From NCBI RefSeq assembly GCF_030547545.1, contig NZ_JAUOQE010000036.1, positions 1 through 37,807 of the forward strand: DNA of 37,807 bases, read 5' to 3'. The stretch's first letter is position 1. Each line of letters begins with the position of its first letter. The translations under genes were made by a program, and so were the position numbers. This document shows positions 17,489-25,952 of the stretch, one piece after another. Below the pieces are notes generated by a model that saw only the letters and a list, made by a program, of their open reading frames with translations, had not been told where the DNA came from and searched no databases. Source of the stretch: Amphritea sp. 1_MG-2023. Its GTDB lineage: Bacteria > Pseudomonadota > Gammaproteobacteria > Pseudomonadales > Balneatricaceae.

Positions 17489-18747
17489 GGTTGTTTCAAC
17501 TCCAAGTTTGGACGTTTCATCGGTACCAGTCCTTCAGGACGCCAGCGCATCATAATAACCATCAATAGACCGAAAAGTAGCATGCGGTATTCGGAAAATT
17601 CTCGCGCTATTTCAGGCAAAATCGTCATAATAATGGCGGCAAAAATAATCCCCATTTGCGAGCCCATACCACCGAGTACCACAATCGCTAAAATAATTGC
17701 TGACTCGATAAAGACAAATGATTCAGGGCTGATGAAGCCTTGTCTTGCGGCAAAGAAACAGCCAGCAAAGCCTGCGGTCGATGCGCCGAGCGTGAAGGCT
17801 GAGAGTTTAATCGCAGTACGGTTTAAACCGAGTGAACGACAAGCGATCTCATCTTCACGTAGCGCTTCCCAAGCACGTCCGATAGGCATCCGCATGAGGC
17901 GGTTAATGAGGTAGATCACACCGATCACCAGTATCACCGCAATCAGATAGAGAAAGATCACCTTATATGAGCTGTCATAGTCCATGTTGAAATATTCATG
18001 GAAGGTCACAGCGCCTTCCTCTTTTGCTCGACGGTTGAACTCTAAGCCAAATAAACCCGGTTTAGCGATGCCGGAGATACCATTGGGGCCCCCAGTTATG
18101 GAGGTCCAATTGTTAAGGAGAATCCGAATGATTTCACCGAAGCCAAGGGTAACGATCGCTAGATAGTCGCCGCGTAAACGCAGCACGGGGAAACCCAGTA
18201 GAAAGCCAAAGGCCGCCGCCATGGCCGCAGAGATCGGCAGGCAGGCCCAGAATGACATGCCAAAATACTGTGATAATAGTGCATAGGTATATGCGCCAAC
18301 GGCGTAGAAAGCGACAAAGCCTAAATCAAGGAGTCCGGCAAGGCCGACAACAATATTGAGGCCTAGACCTAGCATGATGTAGATGAGTGTTAAGGTGGCT
18401 AGATCAACACTGCCGCGCGATACCATAAATGGCCAGATCAGCATCACCACAATTAGGGCCGCGATCAACCAAGGCTTTAATGTCGTCATTTTCTGATCTT
18501 GCGGCAGCATCGCCTTGATATTAGGTTTGGGAATCGCACCGAATAGAGCATCGACCTGAGCGCTGAACAGCTGTGAAAAAAAGACGACCGCGATACCACC
18601 ACCAATCCACATCCACTGCGTTGCGGTAGCCCCCCTAACCGCGAGGGTTGAACCATCGGTATCTAGCTTGATACCGATCATCAAACTCGCCAGTATCAGT
18701 GAGATACCGGCGGCAAAAATAGCGTTATAGAGTTTACTCGAAGTCAT
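17485..18747 (-). CDS. livM: branched-chain amino acid ABC permease LivM
   Basis: Inner-membrane permease subunit that pairs with LivH. The 420 residues (E. coli 425) hold about ten hydrophobic segments. The core starts at [31 protein letters not shown], and the cytoplasmic coupling loop that contacts the ATPases reads [22 protein letters not shown]. An N-terminal extension with three extra helices before the core is typical of this long form. It overlaps livH and livG by 4 bp each. Confidence 0.95.
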   Translation of the reverse strand: MTSSKLYNAIFAAGISLILASLMIGIKLDTDGSTLAVRGATATQWMWIGGGIAVVFFSQLFSAQVDALFGAIPKPNIKAMLPQDQKMTTLKPWLIAALIVVMLIWPFMVSRGSVDLATLTLIYIMLGLGLNIVVGLAGLLDLGFVAFYAVGAYTYALLSQYFGMSFWACLPISAAMAAAFGFLLGFPVLRLRGDYLAIVTLGFGEIIRILLNNWTSITGGPNGISGIAKPGLFGLEFNRRAKEEGAVTFHEYFNMDYDSSYKVIFLYLIAVILVIGVIYLINRLMRMPIGRAWEALREDEIACRSLGLNRTAIKLSAFTLGASTAGFAGCFFAARQGFISPESFVFIESAIILAIVVLGGMGSQMGIIFAAIIMTILPEIAREFSEYRMLLFGLLMVIMMRWRPEGLVPMKRPNLELKQP

Positions 18748-19670
18748 ACTTTTTCTACCTCCGGCTTACCCAGAAGTCCACTAGGGCGGAACAGTAAAAT
18801 AGTCACTAGTAGCCCGAAGGAAACAACATCTTTATATTCGGAAGGGAAGAACGCGGCGGTCATCGCTTCCGTCACACCCAAGATCAATCCACCTAACATG
18901 GCACCGGGAATAGAACCTATACCGCCCAGTACTGCCGCTGTAAACGCTTTGAGTCCGGCGATAAAGCCGACAAAGGGGTTAACAACACCGTAATACAGAC
19001 CCAATAACAAGCCCGCAATCGCTGCTAATGCGGCACCCACGATAAAGGTGAGGGCGATAATCTTATTGGTATCGATGCCTAATAAGTTGGTCATGCCGAG
19101 GTCTTCTGAGCAGGCACGACAAGCACGGCCCATGCGTGAACGTGAGATAAAGAGGGTTAACAGCGTCATACTGATGAAGGTGACGGCGAAGATCATCACC
19201 TGCATGTAAGATAACGATACTTCATACAAGCTGGGATCGCCGAAATTCCAACCACCGGTAATTTGGGGAGGCAGGGCAACATCACGTGAGCCTTGAGAGA
19301 GCACCACAAAATTCTGTAGGAAGATCGACATACCGATGGCTGAGATGAGCGGAATGAGTCGATTGGTACCGCGAAGTGGCCGATAAGCGACGCGCTCAAC
19401 GGTCCAGCCATAGGTGCTGGAGATGAAAATAGCAACGACCAGTGCAACAATGAGAATAATGGGTAGGCTTGCGATGCCCATGCCCATTAAGCCGGCAATA
19501 ACAATAAATGTTACATAGGAGCCGATCATATAGATCTCGCCGTGAGCAAAGTTAATCATACCGATGATGCCATAAACCATGGTGTAGCCGATGGCAATCA
19601 GTGCATAGGTCGAACCGATCGTTAGCCCGTTAATGAGCTGTTGCAGCAGATAAAGCGAAAATTCTGACAT
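18744..19670 (-). CDS. livH: branched-chain amino acid ABC permease LivH
   Basis: Inner-membrane permease subunit. From the ATG at 19670 the protein is 308 residues, exactly the E. coli LivH length, and begins [20 protein letters not shown] as in homologues. An in-frame ATG at 19703 would add 11 unrelated residues and has no ribosome-binding site. The conserved [23 protein letters not shown] helix and the coupling loop [20 protein letters not shown] are visible. It follows livK after a 116-bp gap holding a hairpin. Confidence 0.95.
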   Translation of the reverse strand: MSEFSLYLLQQLINGLTIGSTYALIAIGYTMVYGIIGMINFAHGEIYMIGSYVTFIVIAGLMGMGIASLPIILIVALVVAIFISSTYGWTVERVAYRPLRGTNRLIPLISAIGMSIFLQNFVVLSQGSRDVALPPQITGGWNFGDPSLYEVSLSYMQVMIFAVTFISMTLLTLFISRSRMGRACRACSEDLGMTNLLGIDTNKIIALTFIVGAALAAIAGLLLGLYYGVVNPFVGFIAGLKAFTAAVLGGIGSIPGAMLGGLILGVTEAMTAAFFPSEYKDVVSFGLLVTILLFRPSGLLGKPEVEKV

Positions 19671-19733
19671 TGGCAGGGATCCAATAAAACGAATCCCCAG
19701 CATCGGATCACGATACTAGGGAATCGGGATTGA

Positions 19734-19762
19734 CAAACATCAGCGGGTCGTGCTGATGTTTG
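19734..19762 (-). other. intercistronic hairpin between livK and livH
   Basis: CAAACATCAGC and GCTGATGTTTG form a perfect 11-bp stem around a 7-nt loop. No T run follows in either direction. Its place just after the binding-protein gene suggests a structure that stabilises the livK message or partly reduces read-through, so that the binding protein outnumbers the permease. That role is known from other ABC operons and is inferred here. Confidence 0.65.
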
Positions 19763-19786
19763 CTAAGCCTTTGTTATTAATATTAA

Positions 19787-20905
19787 TTATTCAGCTGGTG
19801 TCTTAGAACCATCCTGATGTAGACGGTATACCAAGAAAGTAGACTCGGTTAGATCGCCTTTCTCGTCATACTTAACTTTACCGATAGCGGTATCGAAATC
19901 ATGCTCGCGAATATAATCGGATAAGGTCTCGGCATCGGTTGATTGAGTGGCGGTCATCGCGTCTGTCATGACTTCAACAGCCGCATAGGCCGTGAAAACG
20001 AATGGGCCGGTTGGATCTTCACCTTTAGCCTTGATCGCGGCGACACGCGCTTCGTTGACTGGGTTTTGATCGAAGCTTTTAGGTGCTGTGGCTAGAACGC
20101 CTTCCGCTGCGGCACCAGCAATTTTGGCTAGATCGGAGTTAACCACCCCTTCAGGGCCCATAAATTGAGCGTCGAAGCCTTTTTCTGCTGATTGACGCAG
20201 GATAAGACCGAGTTCTGGGTGATAACCCCCGTAGTAAACGAAATCAACGTTCTCTTTTTTCAGTTTCGCAATGAGTGCAGAGAAGTCTTTATCACCCGGA
20301 GTAACACCTTCAAACATGGCGGCTTTAACGCCTTGAGCGGCCAGTAGATCTCGTACTGAGGTAGCCAGACCTTCACCGTATTGCTGCTTATCATGGATGA
20401 CCGCGATACGTTTCGGTTTCGCGTTAGTCAGAATGTATTCCGCCGCCATAGAGCCCTGCAGGCTATCGAGGCCGATAGTCCGGAAGATGGTTGTATAGCC
20501 TTTTTCGGTGATCGATGGCGATGTGGATGCCGCCGTAATCATGAGAATGCCTTCTTCATCATAGATATCGGTGGCAGGTTCAGTGGAAGATGAACACAGA
20601 TGACCAACGACTTGAGTCACGCCATCGTTAACAATTTTGTTGGCCACCGCGACCGCTTGTTTTGGATCACAAGCATCATCGTAGATAACCCCTTCAAGCA
20701 TCATGCCATTGATGCCGCCTGCTTTGTTAATATCGTAAATCGCGGCCATTACACCGATTTTTTGCATATCACCATATTGCGCCACCGGACCGGTAGCTGG
20801 CCCTGCAAGACCAATTTTAAGTGTTTCAGCCTGCGCCGCAGCGGTTAAACCCAACATACAAACAGCGGTACTTAGGCCCAGTAATGTTTTGCGAAATTGA
20901 TTCAT
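19787..20905 (-). CDS. livK: periplasmic branched-chain amino acid-binding protein
   Basis: Solute-binding protein of the Liv importer (LivK/LivJ type). From the ATG at 20905 it is 372 residues, with a Sec signal peptide ending at AAAQA before ETLKIG. The mature part has the type I periplasmic-binding fold, with opening KIGLAGPATGPVAQYGDMQ and the ligand-loop segment VVGHLCSSSTEPATDIYDEEG. GGAGAT lies 8 bp before this ATG, inside the longer reading frame that starts at 20920, so the inner start is preferred. It leads the livKHMGF operon. Confidence 0.95.
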   Translation of the reverse strand: MNQFRKTLLGLSTAVCMLGLTAAAQAETLKIGLAGPATGPVAQYGDMQKIGVMAAIYDINKAGGINGMMLEGVIYDDACDPKQAVAVANKIVNDGVTQVVGHLCSSSTEPATDIYDEEGILMITAASTSPSITEKGYTTIFRTIGLDSLQGSMAAEYILTNAKPKRIAVIHDKQQYGEGLATSVRDLLAAQGVKAAMFEGVTPGDKDFSALIAKLKKENVDFVYYGGYHPELGLILRQSAEKGFDAQFMGPEGVVNSDLAKIAGAAAEGVLATAPKSFDQNPVNEARVAAIKAKGEDPTGPFVFTAYAAVEVMTDAMTATQSTDAETLSDYIREHDFDTAIGKVKYDEKGDLTESTFLVYRLHQDGSKTPAE

Positions 20906-21261
20906 CCAACTTATCTCCATTTATTTTTCTTGCCGAGCTCACCCGAACGGTAGGGTCAGTTTGATGTTGCTAGATTCTTTATTGTTGCAAGGGTACGAGT
21001 ATGACCTCAAATTTATATACCAGACATAAAACCCTCTGACACAGCTTATAACTCTACCTCTGGCTCTCTGGTAAATGCAATCTAAGTCACGAGGTTTTAT
21101 CAAGATTTTGTGGCTGCTGGGTTAGTTTTTAGAGAGGATGGTAAAAAGTGTTAATAATATTGCCAGTATTTGTTATTGAGCATCCGGCTGTTTTTATTAA
21201 TGATTCTTACACTGAGCTAGAGGGTTTAGCGGTCGCTGAATAATAGCGGCGTTAGCGGGGA
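20906..21261. other. divergent intergenic region between livK and the YCF48 gene
   Basis: This AT-rich stretch must contain the liv operon promoter (minus) and possibly the YCF48 promoter (plus). I see no promoter good enough to place with confidence. A long-range inverted repeat with arms ATAAAACC and GGTTTTAT (about 21025 and 21094) is present, separated by about 60 bp. No gene is visible. Confidence 0.5.
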
Positions 21262-21338
21262 ATTAGCGCCTATATTAAGTGCTTAAATTAAGTACCTTCC
21301 CTAAGCACCTCGATTAAGCCTCTATATTAGGCACCCAT
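21262..21338 (+). repeat. six degenerate 12-14-bp tandem repeats upstream of the YCF48 gene
   Basis: Consecutive units read ATTAGCGCCTAT, ATTAAGTGCTTAA, ATTAAGTACCTTCC, CTAAGCACCTCG, ATTAAGCCTCTAT and ATTAGGCACCCAT. The shared core is TTA(A/G)G followed by a C-rich half. They run without gaps and end 25 bp before the chosen start codon (21363). An operator array or an RNA-level element are both possible. Confidence 0.55.
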
Positions 21339-21362
21339 ATAATGATAATAATTGGTAACAGT

Positions 21363-22472
21363 ATGGCTTCGATTAGATCACTCATTCACTGTTTTGCGTT
21401 AGCTGTTTTATGCGGCAGTCACGGCGTGTCTGCCGAGGCCATCGCTGACCGGTTGAATACTCCGGCATTCATGTCTTCGCATGCTGAGCAGCGCTTAATG
21501 TTGGATATTACCGCGCAGGGGCATCAGTTGGTCGCGGTGGGCGATCATGGCATAGTGCTGCGTTCGACCGATCAAGGGCAGCACTGGCAGCAACAGGCAA
21601 CGCCGTTCAGTGTCATGCTCACCTCAATCTTCTCGACGGATCAACAGCACGCTTGGCTCACCGGTCATGATGGTTTGTTGGCCGTCAGTCATGATGGTGG
21701 CGTTAGTTGGACGCCTTCATTGGACGGTCATCAGATTAATCAATTACGTTTACAGCGATTGCAGGCAAATGTCAGCGCGCTAAAGGCTCGGGTTGATGCT
21801 GAACCGGAGAATGCCTTATTAGCCGAACAGTTGGACGACGCTGCATGGTATGCCGATGACGCGGCCATGGCGGTGGAGGAAGGGCCGAGTATTCCTCTGT
21901 TAGATGTTTGGTTTGCTAATCGTCAGCGAGGCTTTGCGTTGGGGGCTTATGGTTTGCTGCTGAAAACCGATGATGGCGGTGAGAACTGGGTGTATTGGGG
22001 GGATCGTTTGGAGAATCCGGATAATTTCCATCTGCATGCAATACGGCTTGATCATCGCGGCTATCTCTATATCGCCGGTGAAGCGGGGTTGTTGTTTCGT
22101 TCCGTAGACGGCGGTGAACGTTGGACGCGTATTGTAACGCCTTATGATGGGTCCTTTTTTAGTATCACTGAATTTCAGCAACAATTATTTCTGATGGGAT
22201 TACGGGGGCACCTGTATCGGTCGGAGGATGGACTCGATTGGCAGGCGGTGAATACGGGTGATAAGGCAACCCTGCTTGGTGCCGTGGTCGATGCGCAAAA
22301 GCTGCTGTTATTGGGGCAGGGTGGTTTGCTGCTGCAGAGCTCAGATGGTCAGCACTTTACTCGTTTAGATAGCGGCGAGCGGCGCTCGATGAGTGCTGGG
22401 GTGGCGGTGGATGGCGGTTATATTTTGGCTGGTGAGGGTGGTTTACTGAGCGTGGAGAGCGAACATGAATAA
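21363..22472 (+). CDS. exported YCF48/BNR-like beta-propeller protein
   Basis: About 369 residues, with a Sec signal peptide (MASIRSLIHCFALAVLCGSHGVSA) and then repeated propeller blades. The signature VGDHGIVLRSTDQGQHWQQQ recurs as GAYGLLLKTDDGGENWVYWG and AGEAGLLFRSVDGGERWTRI. A helical insertion of about 50 residues (LQRLQANVSALKARVDAEPEN onward) splits blades near residue 130. YCF48 is a photosystem II assembly factor in cyanobacteria, but bacterial relatives of this form often precede RND transporters. The gene overlaps the transporter by 8 bp, so it is probably a periplasmic partner. The ATG at 21342 is an alternative start. Confidence 0.82.
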   Translation: MASIRSLIHCFALAVLCGSHGVSAEAIADRLNTPAFMSSHAEQRLMLDITAQGHQLVAVGDHGIVLRSTDQGQHWQQQATPFSVMLTSIFSTDQQHAWLTGHDGLLAVSHDGGVSWTPSLDGHQINQLRLQRLQANVSALKARVDAEPENALLAEQLDDAAWYADDAAMAVEEGPSIPLLDVWFANRQRGFALGAYGLLLKTDDGGENWVYWGDRLENPDNFHLHAIRLDHRGYLYIAGEAGLLFRSVDGGERWTRIVTPYDGSFFSITEFQQQLFLMGLRGHLYRSEDGLDWQAVNTGDKATLLGAVVDAQKLLLLGQGGLLLQSSDGQHFTRLDSGERRSMSAGVAVDGGYILAGEGGLLSVESEHE

Positions 22473-24858
22473 GTTCTCTAGGCTATTGTTAGCGCCGATT
22501 AAAGGCTCGGAAGAGTTAGCCGAGCGTTTTCTGTTTCATCATCGGCTAACGGTGCTATCGGTGTTTACTGTGCTGACGCTGTTATTGGCTTGGCAGGCGG
22601 TGCAGATTCGCCCCGATGCCAGTTTTGTGAAGATGATTCCGAGCGCTCATCCTTATGTGGAGAACTACCTTAAAAATCGTGATGATCTTGCCGGTTTAGG
22701 TAACAGTATTCGGGTTGCTGTTGCGGTCAAGGAGGGCGATATTTTCACCGCAGATTATCAACAAACGCTGCAGAAAATTACCGATGAACTGTTTTTTATT
22801 CCTGGGGTTGATCGCTCGGCGCTAACCTCCATTTGGACGCCGAATGTACGCTGGACCGAGGTGACTGAAGACGGTTTTGTTGGCGGACCGGTTATTCCGC
22901 CGGAATATGATGGCTCGGCTGCGAGTCTAGAACAGGTGAAACTGAATATTCTACGCTCGGGTCAGGTGGGGCGGCTGGTAGCGAATGATTTTCGCTCGGC
23001 GATTGTGCAGGTGCCGCTGTTTGATAAGCATCCCGATAGCGGTGAAAAACTCGATTATCAGGCGTTATCTCAGCAGTTAGAAACCTTGATTCGGGATAAA
23101 TATCAGTCCGATAAAGTCACGGTGCATATCACCGGCTTTGCTAAAATTGTCGGCGATCTAATCGATGGTGCGGCTCAGGTGGCGGTGTTCTTTGCTATCG
23201 CGCTGCTGATTACTTTGGTGCTGCTCTATCTCTACTCTCGCAGTATGACCGCGACCCTAGTACCGCTGGCATGTTCGGTGATCGCGGTGATTTGGCAATT
23301 GGGTTTGTTAAAGTTATTGGGCTTTGGTCTCGATCCCTATTCGATGTTAGTGCCCTTTTTAGTGTTTGCCATTGCGGTGAGTCATGGGGTGCAGATCGTT
23401 AATACCATAGCGCTGGAAAGTGCGCGCGGTGCACCGCGTTGGTTAGCGGCGCGGCGAGCATTTCGAGCGCTGTATATTCCGGGGCTGACCGCCCTGCTAT
23501 CCGATGGTATCGGCTTTGTGACGCTGATGGTGATCGATATCCGCGTGATTCAAGACTTAGCGATTGCCGCCTCTTTAGGGATCGCGGTGATTATCCTGAC
23601 GAATCTGTTTTTGTTACCGGTGATTATGTCGCTGTTAGGCATTGGCGAGCGAGCTACTCAGCGGGCCTTAAAAGCCACACAGAAGCCGAGCACTTACTGG
23701 CGGCGTCTAACCTGGTTTACCACACCGGTGGGGGCTCGTGCTGCGGTGAGTATCGCCGGCGTGTTATTGATCGCGGGTCTATATCAGGGACAGGCACTGC
23801 AAATTGGTGATCTAGACAGTGGCGCTCCAGAATTACGGGCCGACTCTCGTTATAACCTTGATAATCGTTTTATTACTCAGCATTACTCGACCTCGAGTGA
23901 CGCCTTTGTGGTGATGGTCGGCACTGAAAAAGATCATTGCTCCAGTTTTAATACCTTGTCGCTAGTGGATCGTTTTCAATATTACCTGACGAATATTGAG
24001 GGCGTGCAATCCAGCGTTTCCTTGGTGGATGTCTCCAAACGGGTGACATCGGGCCTTAACGAAGGCAACCTCAAGTGGCGAGCGATTAGCCGTAATCAGT
24101 TGATCATCAATGCATCGCTTGCTTATGTTCCCGCGGGGTTAATGAATCCGTCCTGCTCTCTGTTACCGGTGATTATCTTTTTGGATGATCATAAGGCTGA
24201 AACATTACAGCGTTTGACTGGACAAATTGAACAGTTTGCCCATCGCTACGATTCTGAGCAGATACGCTTTGAGATGGCGGCGGGTAATGCCGGTTTTGAA
24301 GCGGCCACCAATGAGGTGATCGGGATTGCTCAATATCAAATGTTAGCCTGGGTGTATGGCGTGGTGGGGTTGCTCTGTTTGCTGACCTTTCGTTCCCTAA
24401 AAACACTGATCTGTATTATCGCACCGTTGGCGTTAACCTCCATTCTCTGTCAGGCACTGATGGCCAGTTTGGGGATCGGCGTTAAAGTGGCGACTCTGCC
24501 GGTGATTGCGCTGGGGGTGGGTATCGGGGTCGATTATGGCATTTATATTTATTCTAAGCTGAATACCTATCTGGTACAGGGGATGGCGCTGTCAGAAGCC
24601 TACCTCAATACACTGAAAACCACCGGTAAGTCGGTTGCTTTTACGGGTTTAACCTTGGCGATCGGCGTGGTGCTGTGGGTTTTCTCGCCGATTAAGTTTC
24701 AAGCCGATATGGGGATCTTGTTAACCTTCATGTTCCTCTGGAATATGCTCGGTGCACTGATATTAATTCCCGCCTTAGCCTGCTTACTCAAGTGTGACGC
24801 GACCGCTGCGGCGCTAAAAAGTACGCATCAATCGGAGGTGCACGATGCTGTTAAATAA
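22465..24858 (+). CDS. MMPL/RND-superfamily transporter
   Basis: This 797-residue inner-membrane protein has the classic RND layout: one N-terminal helix, a large periplasmic domain, a helical bundle, a second periplasmic domain and a second bundle, about 12 helices in all. The second bundle contains VIALGVGIGVDYGIYIYSKL, with the intramembrane Asp expected for proton coupling. The matching place in the first bundle (FAIAVSHGVQIVNT) has Ser-His instead. This is the HAE-3-like/MMPL group, which moves lipids, hopanoids or hydrophobic compounds. The substrate is unknown here. It overlaps both neighbours (8 and 14 bp). Confidence 0.9.
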   Translation: MNKFSRLLLAPIKGSEELAERFLFHHRLTVLSVFTVLTLLLAWQAVQIRPDASFVKMIPSAHPYVENYLKNRDDLAGLGNSIRVAVAVKEGDIFTADYQQTLQKITDELFFIPGVDRSALTSIWTPNVRWTEVTEDGFVGGPVIPPEYDGSAASLEQVKLNILRSGQVGRLVANDFRSAIVQVPLFDKHPDSGEKLDYQALSQQLETLIRDKYQSDKVTVHITGFAKIVGDLIDGAAQVAVFFAIALLITLVLLYLYSRSMTATLVPLACSVIAVIWQLGLLKLLGFGLDPYSMLVPFLVFAIAVSHGVQIVNTIALESARGAPRWLAARRAFRALYIPGLTALLSDGIGFVTLMVIDIRVIQDLAIAASLGIAVIILTNLFLLPVIMSLLGIGERATQRALKATQKPSTYWRRLTWFTTPVGARAAVSIAGVLLIAGLYQGQALQIGDLDSGAPELRADSRYNLDNRFITQHYSTSSDAFVVMVGTEKDHCSSFNTLSLVDRFQYYLTNIEGVQSSVSLVDVSKRVTSGLNEGNLKWRAISRNQLIINASLAYVPAGLMNPSCSLLPVIIFLDDHKAETLQRLTGQIEQFAHRYDSEQIRFEMAAGNAGFEAATNEVIGIAQYQMLAWVYGVVGLLCLLTFRSLKTLICIIAPLALTSILCQALMASLGIGVKVATLPVIALGVGIGVDYGIYIYSKLNTYLVQGMALSEAYLNTLKTTGKSVAFTGLTLAIGVVLWVFSPIKFQADMGILLTFMFLWNMLGALILIPALACLLKCDATAAALKSTHQSEVHDAVK

Positions 24859-25681
24859 ACGTTTATTACTGGTGCTAGATGATCAAGATCCGGCCTGTCT
24901 TGCACTGCAACGCGGTCATTTAATTGCTACTCGTTTGCACAGTCCGGTGAGTATCGTGTGGCTCGGAGATGACGTCGTAAAAGCGGGACAAGCGGTGGCG
25001 CAACTGGAGGCCGACGGTATCGCTGTCACGCTGTATCATTGTGCACGTCATAAGCTATTAAAACAGCTATCTGAGCTATTGTTACAACAACCTGTTGGCT
25101 TGTTAATCAAAAGCTGTGATCCACGCACGTTAGGTTTTATGACCTCGATTGATGGGCATATTTTACGCGATCTGCCTTGCCCGGTGTTACTGATCAAAGA
25201 GCAACGCCTTTGGCAGGGAGGGGTGGTGATGGCGGCGGTAAATGCGTTAACCGACGATCCGCAGCAGATACAGCTGAACGATGATTTGATGCGGGTGGCC
25301 GCTCAGATAGCCGTCGTAACGGAATCAGCGCTGACGGCGGCGGTTGCTTACCCTTCGGCGATGATGGGCGCGGATCCCGTCTTACAATCGGAACATTTAA
25401 TACAAGCGAAAGCTGAGCAAGCGTTAGCGGCGCAGTTGAGACGTTTAGCATTGACGGTGCAGGCGATGGCCGTCGGGGAAGGACCGGCGGAGCACTGGCT
25501 GCCGCTCGCCGCGCAACAGTTACAGGCGCGACTGACGGTGATCGGGACGCGGGCGCGAGGTGGTTTAAAGGGCGCATTGATTGGCAATACCGCCGAACGC
25601 ATCCTCACGCGGTTAGAGGGTGATATTTTGGTGTTACGCATCGGACTGGCGGATGAGGTTGTTCCCTTATTAAACCAGTGA
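24845..25681 (+). CDS. tandem universal stress protein, UspE-like
   Basis: The 278-residue cytoplasmic protein has two Usp domains. The N-terminal one is divergent (LLLVLDDQDPACLALQRGHLIATRL). The C-terminal one ends with the nucleotide-site segment IGTRARGGLKGALIGNTAERIL, very like E. coli UspE. GGAGG lies 6 bp before the ATG inside the end of the RND gene (14-bp overlap), so translation is coupled to the transporter. A role tied to transporter-related stress is inferred from position. A strong terminator follows 17 bp after the stop. Confidence 0.87.
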   Translation: MLLNKRLLLVLDDQDPACLALQRGHLIATRLHSPVSIVWLGDDVVKAGQAVAQLEADGIAVTLYHCARHKLLKQLSELLLQQPVGLLIKSCDPRTLGFMTSIDGHILRDLPCPVLLIKEQRLWQGGVVMAAVNALTDDPQQIQLNDDLMRVAAQIAVVTESALTAAVAYPSAMMGADPVLQSEHLIQAKAEQALAAQLRRLALTVQAMAVGEGPAEHWLPLAAQQLQARLTVIGTRARGGLKGALIGNTAERILTRLEGDILVLRIGLADEVVPLLNQ

Positions 25682-25698
25682 GCCTGTTGATACGTTTT

Positions 25699-25725
25699 AA
25701 AAGCCCGATTTTTCGGGCTTTTTTG
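25699..25725 (+). terminator. terminator of the YCF48-RND-Usp operon
   Basis: AAAGCCCGA and TCGGGCTTT flank a short T-rich loop, and the stem is followed by TTTT. It is a textbook intrinsic terminator and, because the A tract mirrors the T tract, probably bidirectional. Confidence 0.88.
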
Positions 25726-25829
25726 TCAATGAATTTTAGTGAGTGAATGTTTTTTACTTCTTTGATTTATAAGCTTTAATTAATAGTTATTAAGCCTATG
25801 AATTTTTGTGTTAGTGATAATGGCGGGTT

Positions 25830-25858
25830 TTGTTATTGGTAAATAAGGGCGCTTAATA
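25830..25858 (+). promoter_or_regulatory. probable promoter of the acyl-CoA dehydrogenase gene
   Basis: -35 TTGTTA (25830-25835), a 17-bp spacer and -10 TTAATA (25853-25858) lie about 95 bp before the start codon. The rest of the 227-bp gap from the upstream terminator is AT-rich and holds no gene. Confidence 0.45.
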
Positions 25859-25889
25859 GATCCTTGGTGCATACAATAAATAACTAAAC

Positions 25890-25925
25890 CTATCGCTATC
25901 AACGATGCATCTAAGTTAGCGGTAG
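25890..25925 (+). other. leader hairpin before the acyl-CoA dehydrogenase gene
   Basis: CTATCGCTA (25890-25898) pairs with TAGCGGTAG (25917-25925), nine pairs with one G-U wobble and an 18-nt loop containing ATGCAT. It would lie in the 5' untranslated region, ending 27 bp before the ATG. It could also be an operator dyad. No known fatty acid regulator box (PsrA or FadR consensus) is evident. Confidence 0.35.
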
Positions 25926-25952
25926 CGTTACAAGATCTATCGAGGTGTCATC

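Noticed and set aside
25348-25641. Minus-strand frames inside the Usp gene
   Set aside because: They are shadows of a well-supported plus-strand gene, with no start signal and biased Ser/Ala/Pro composition.
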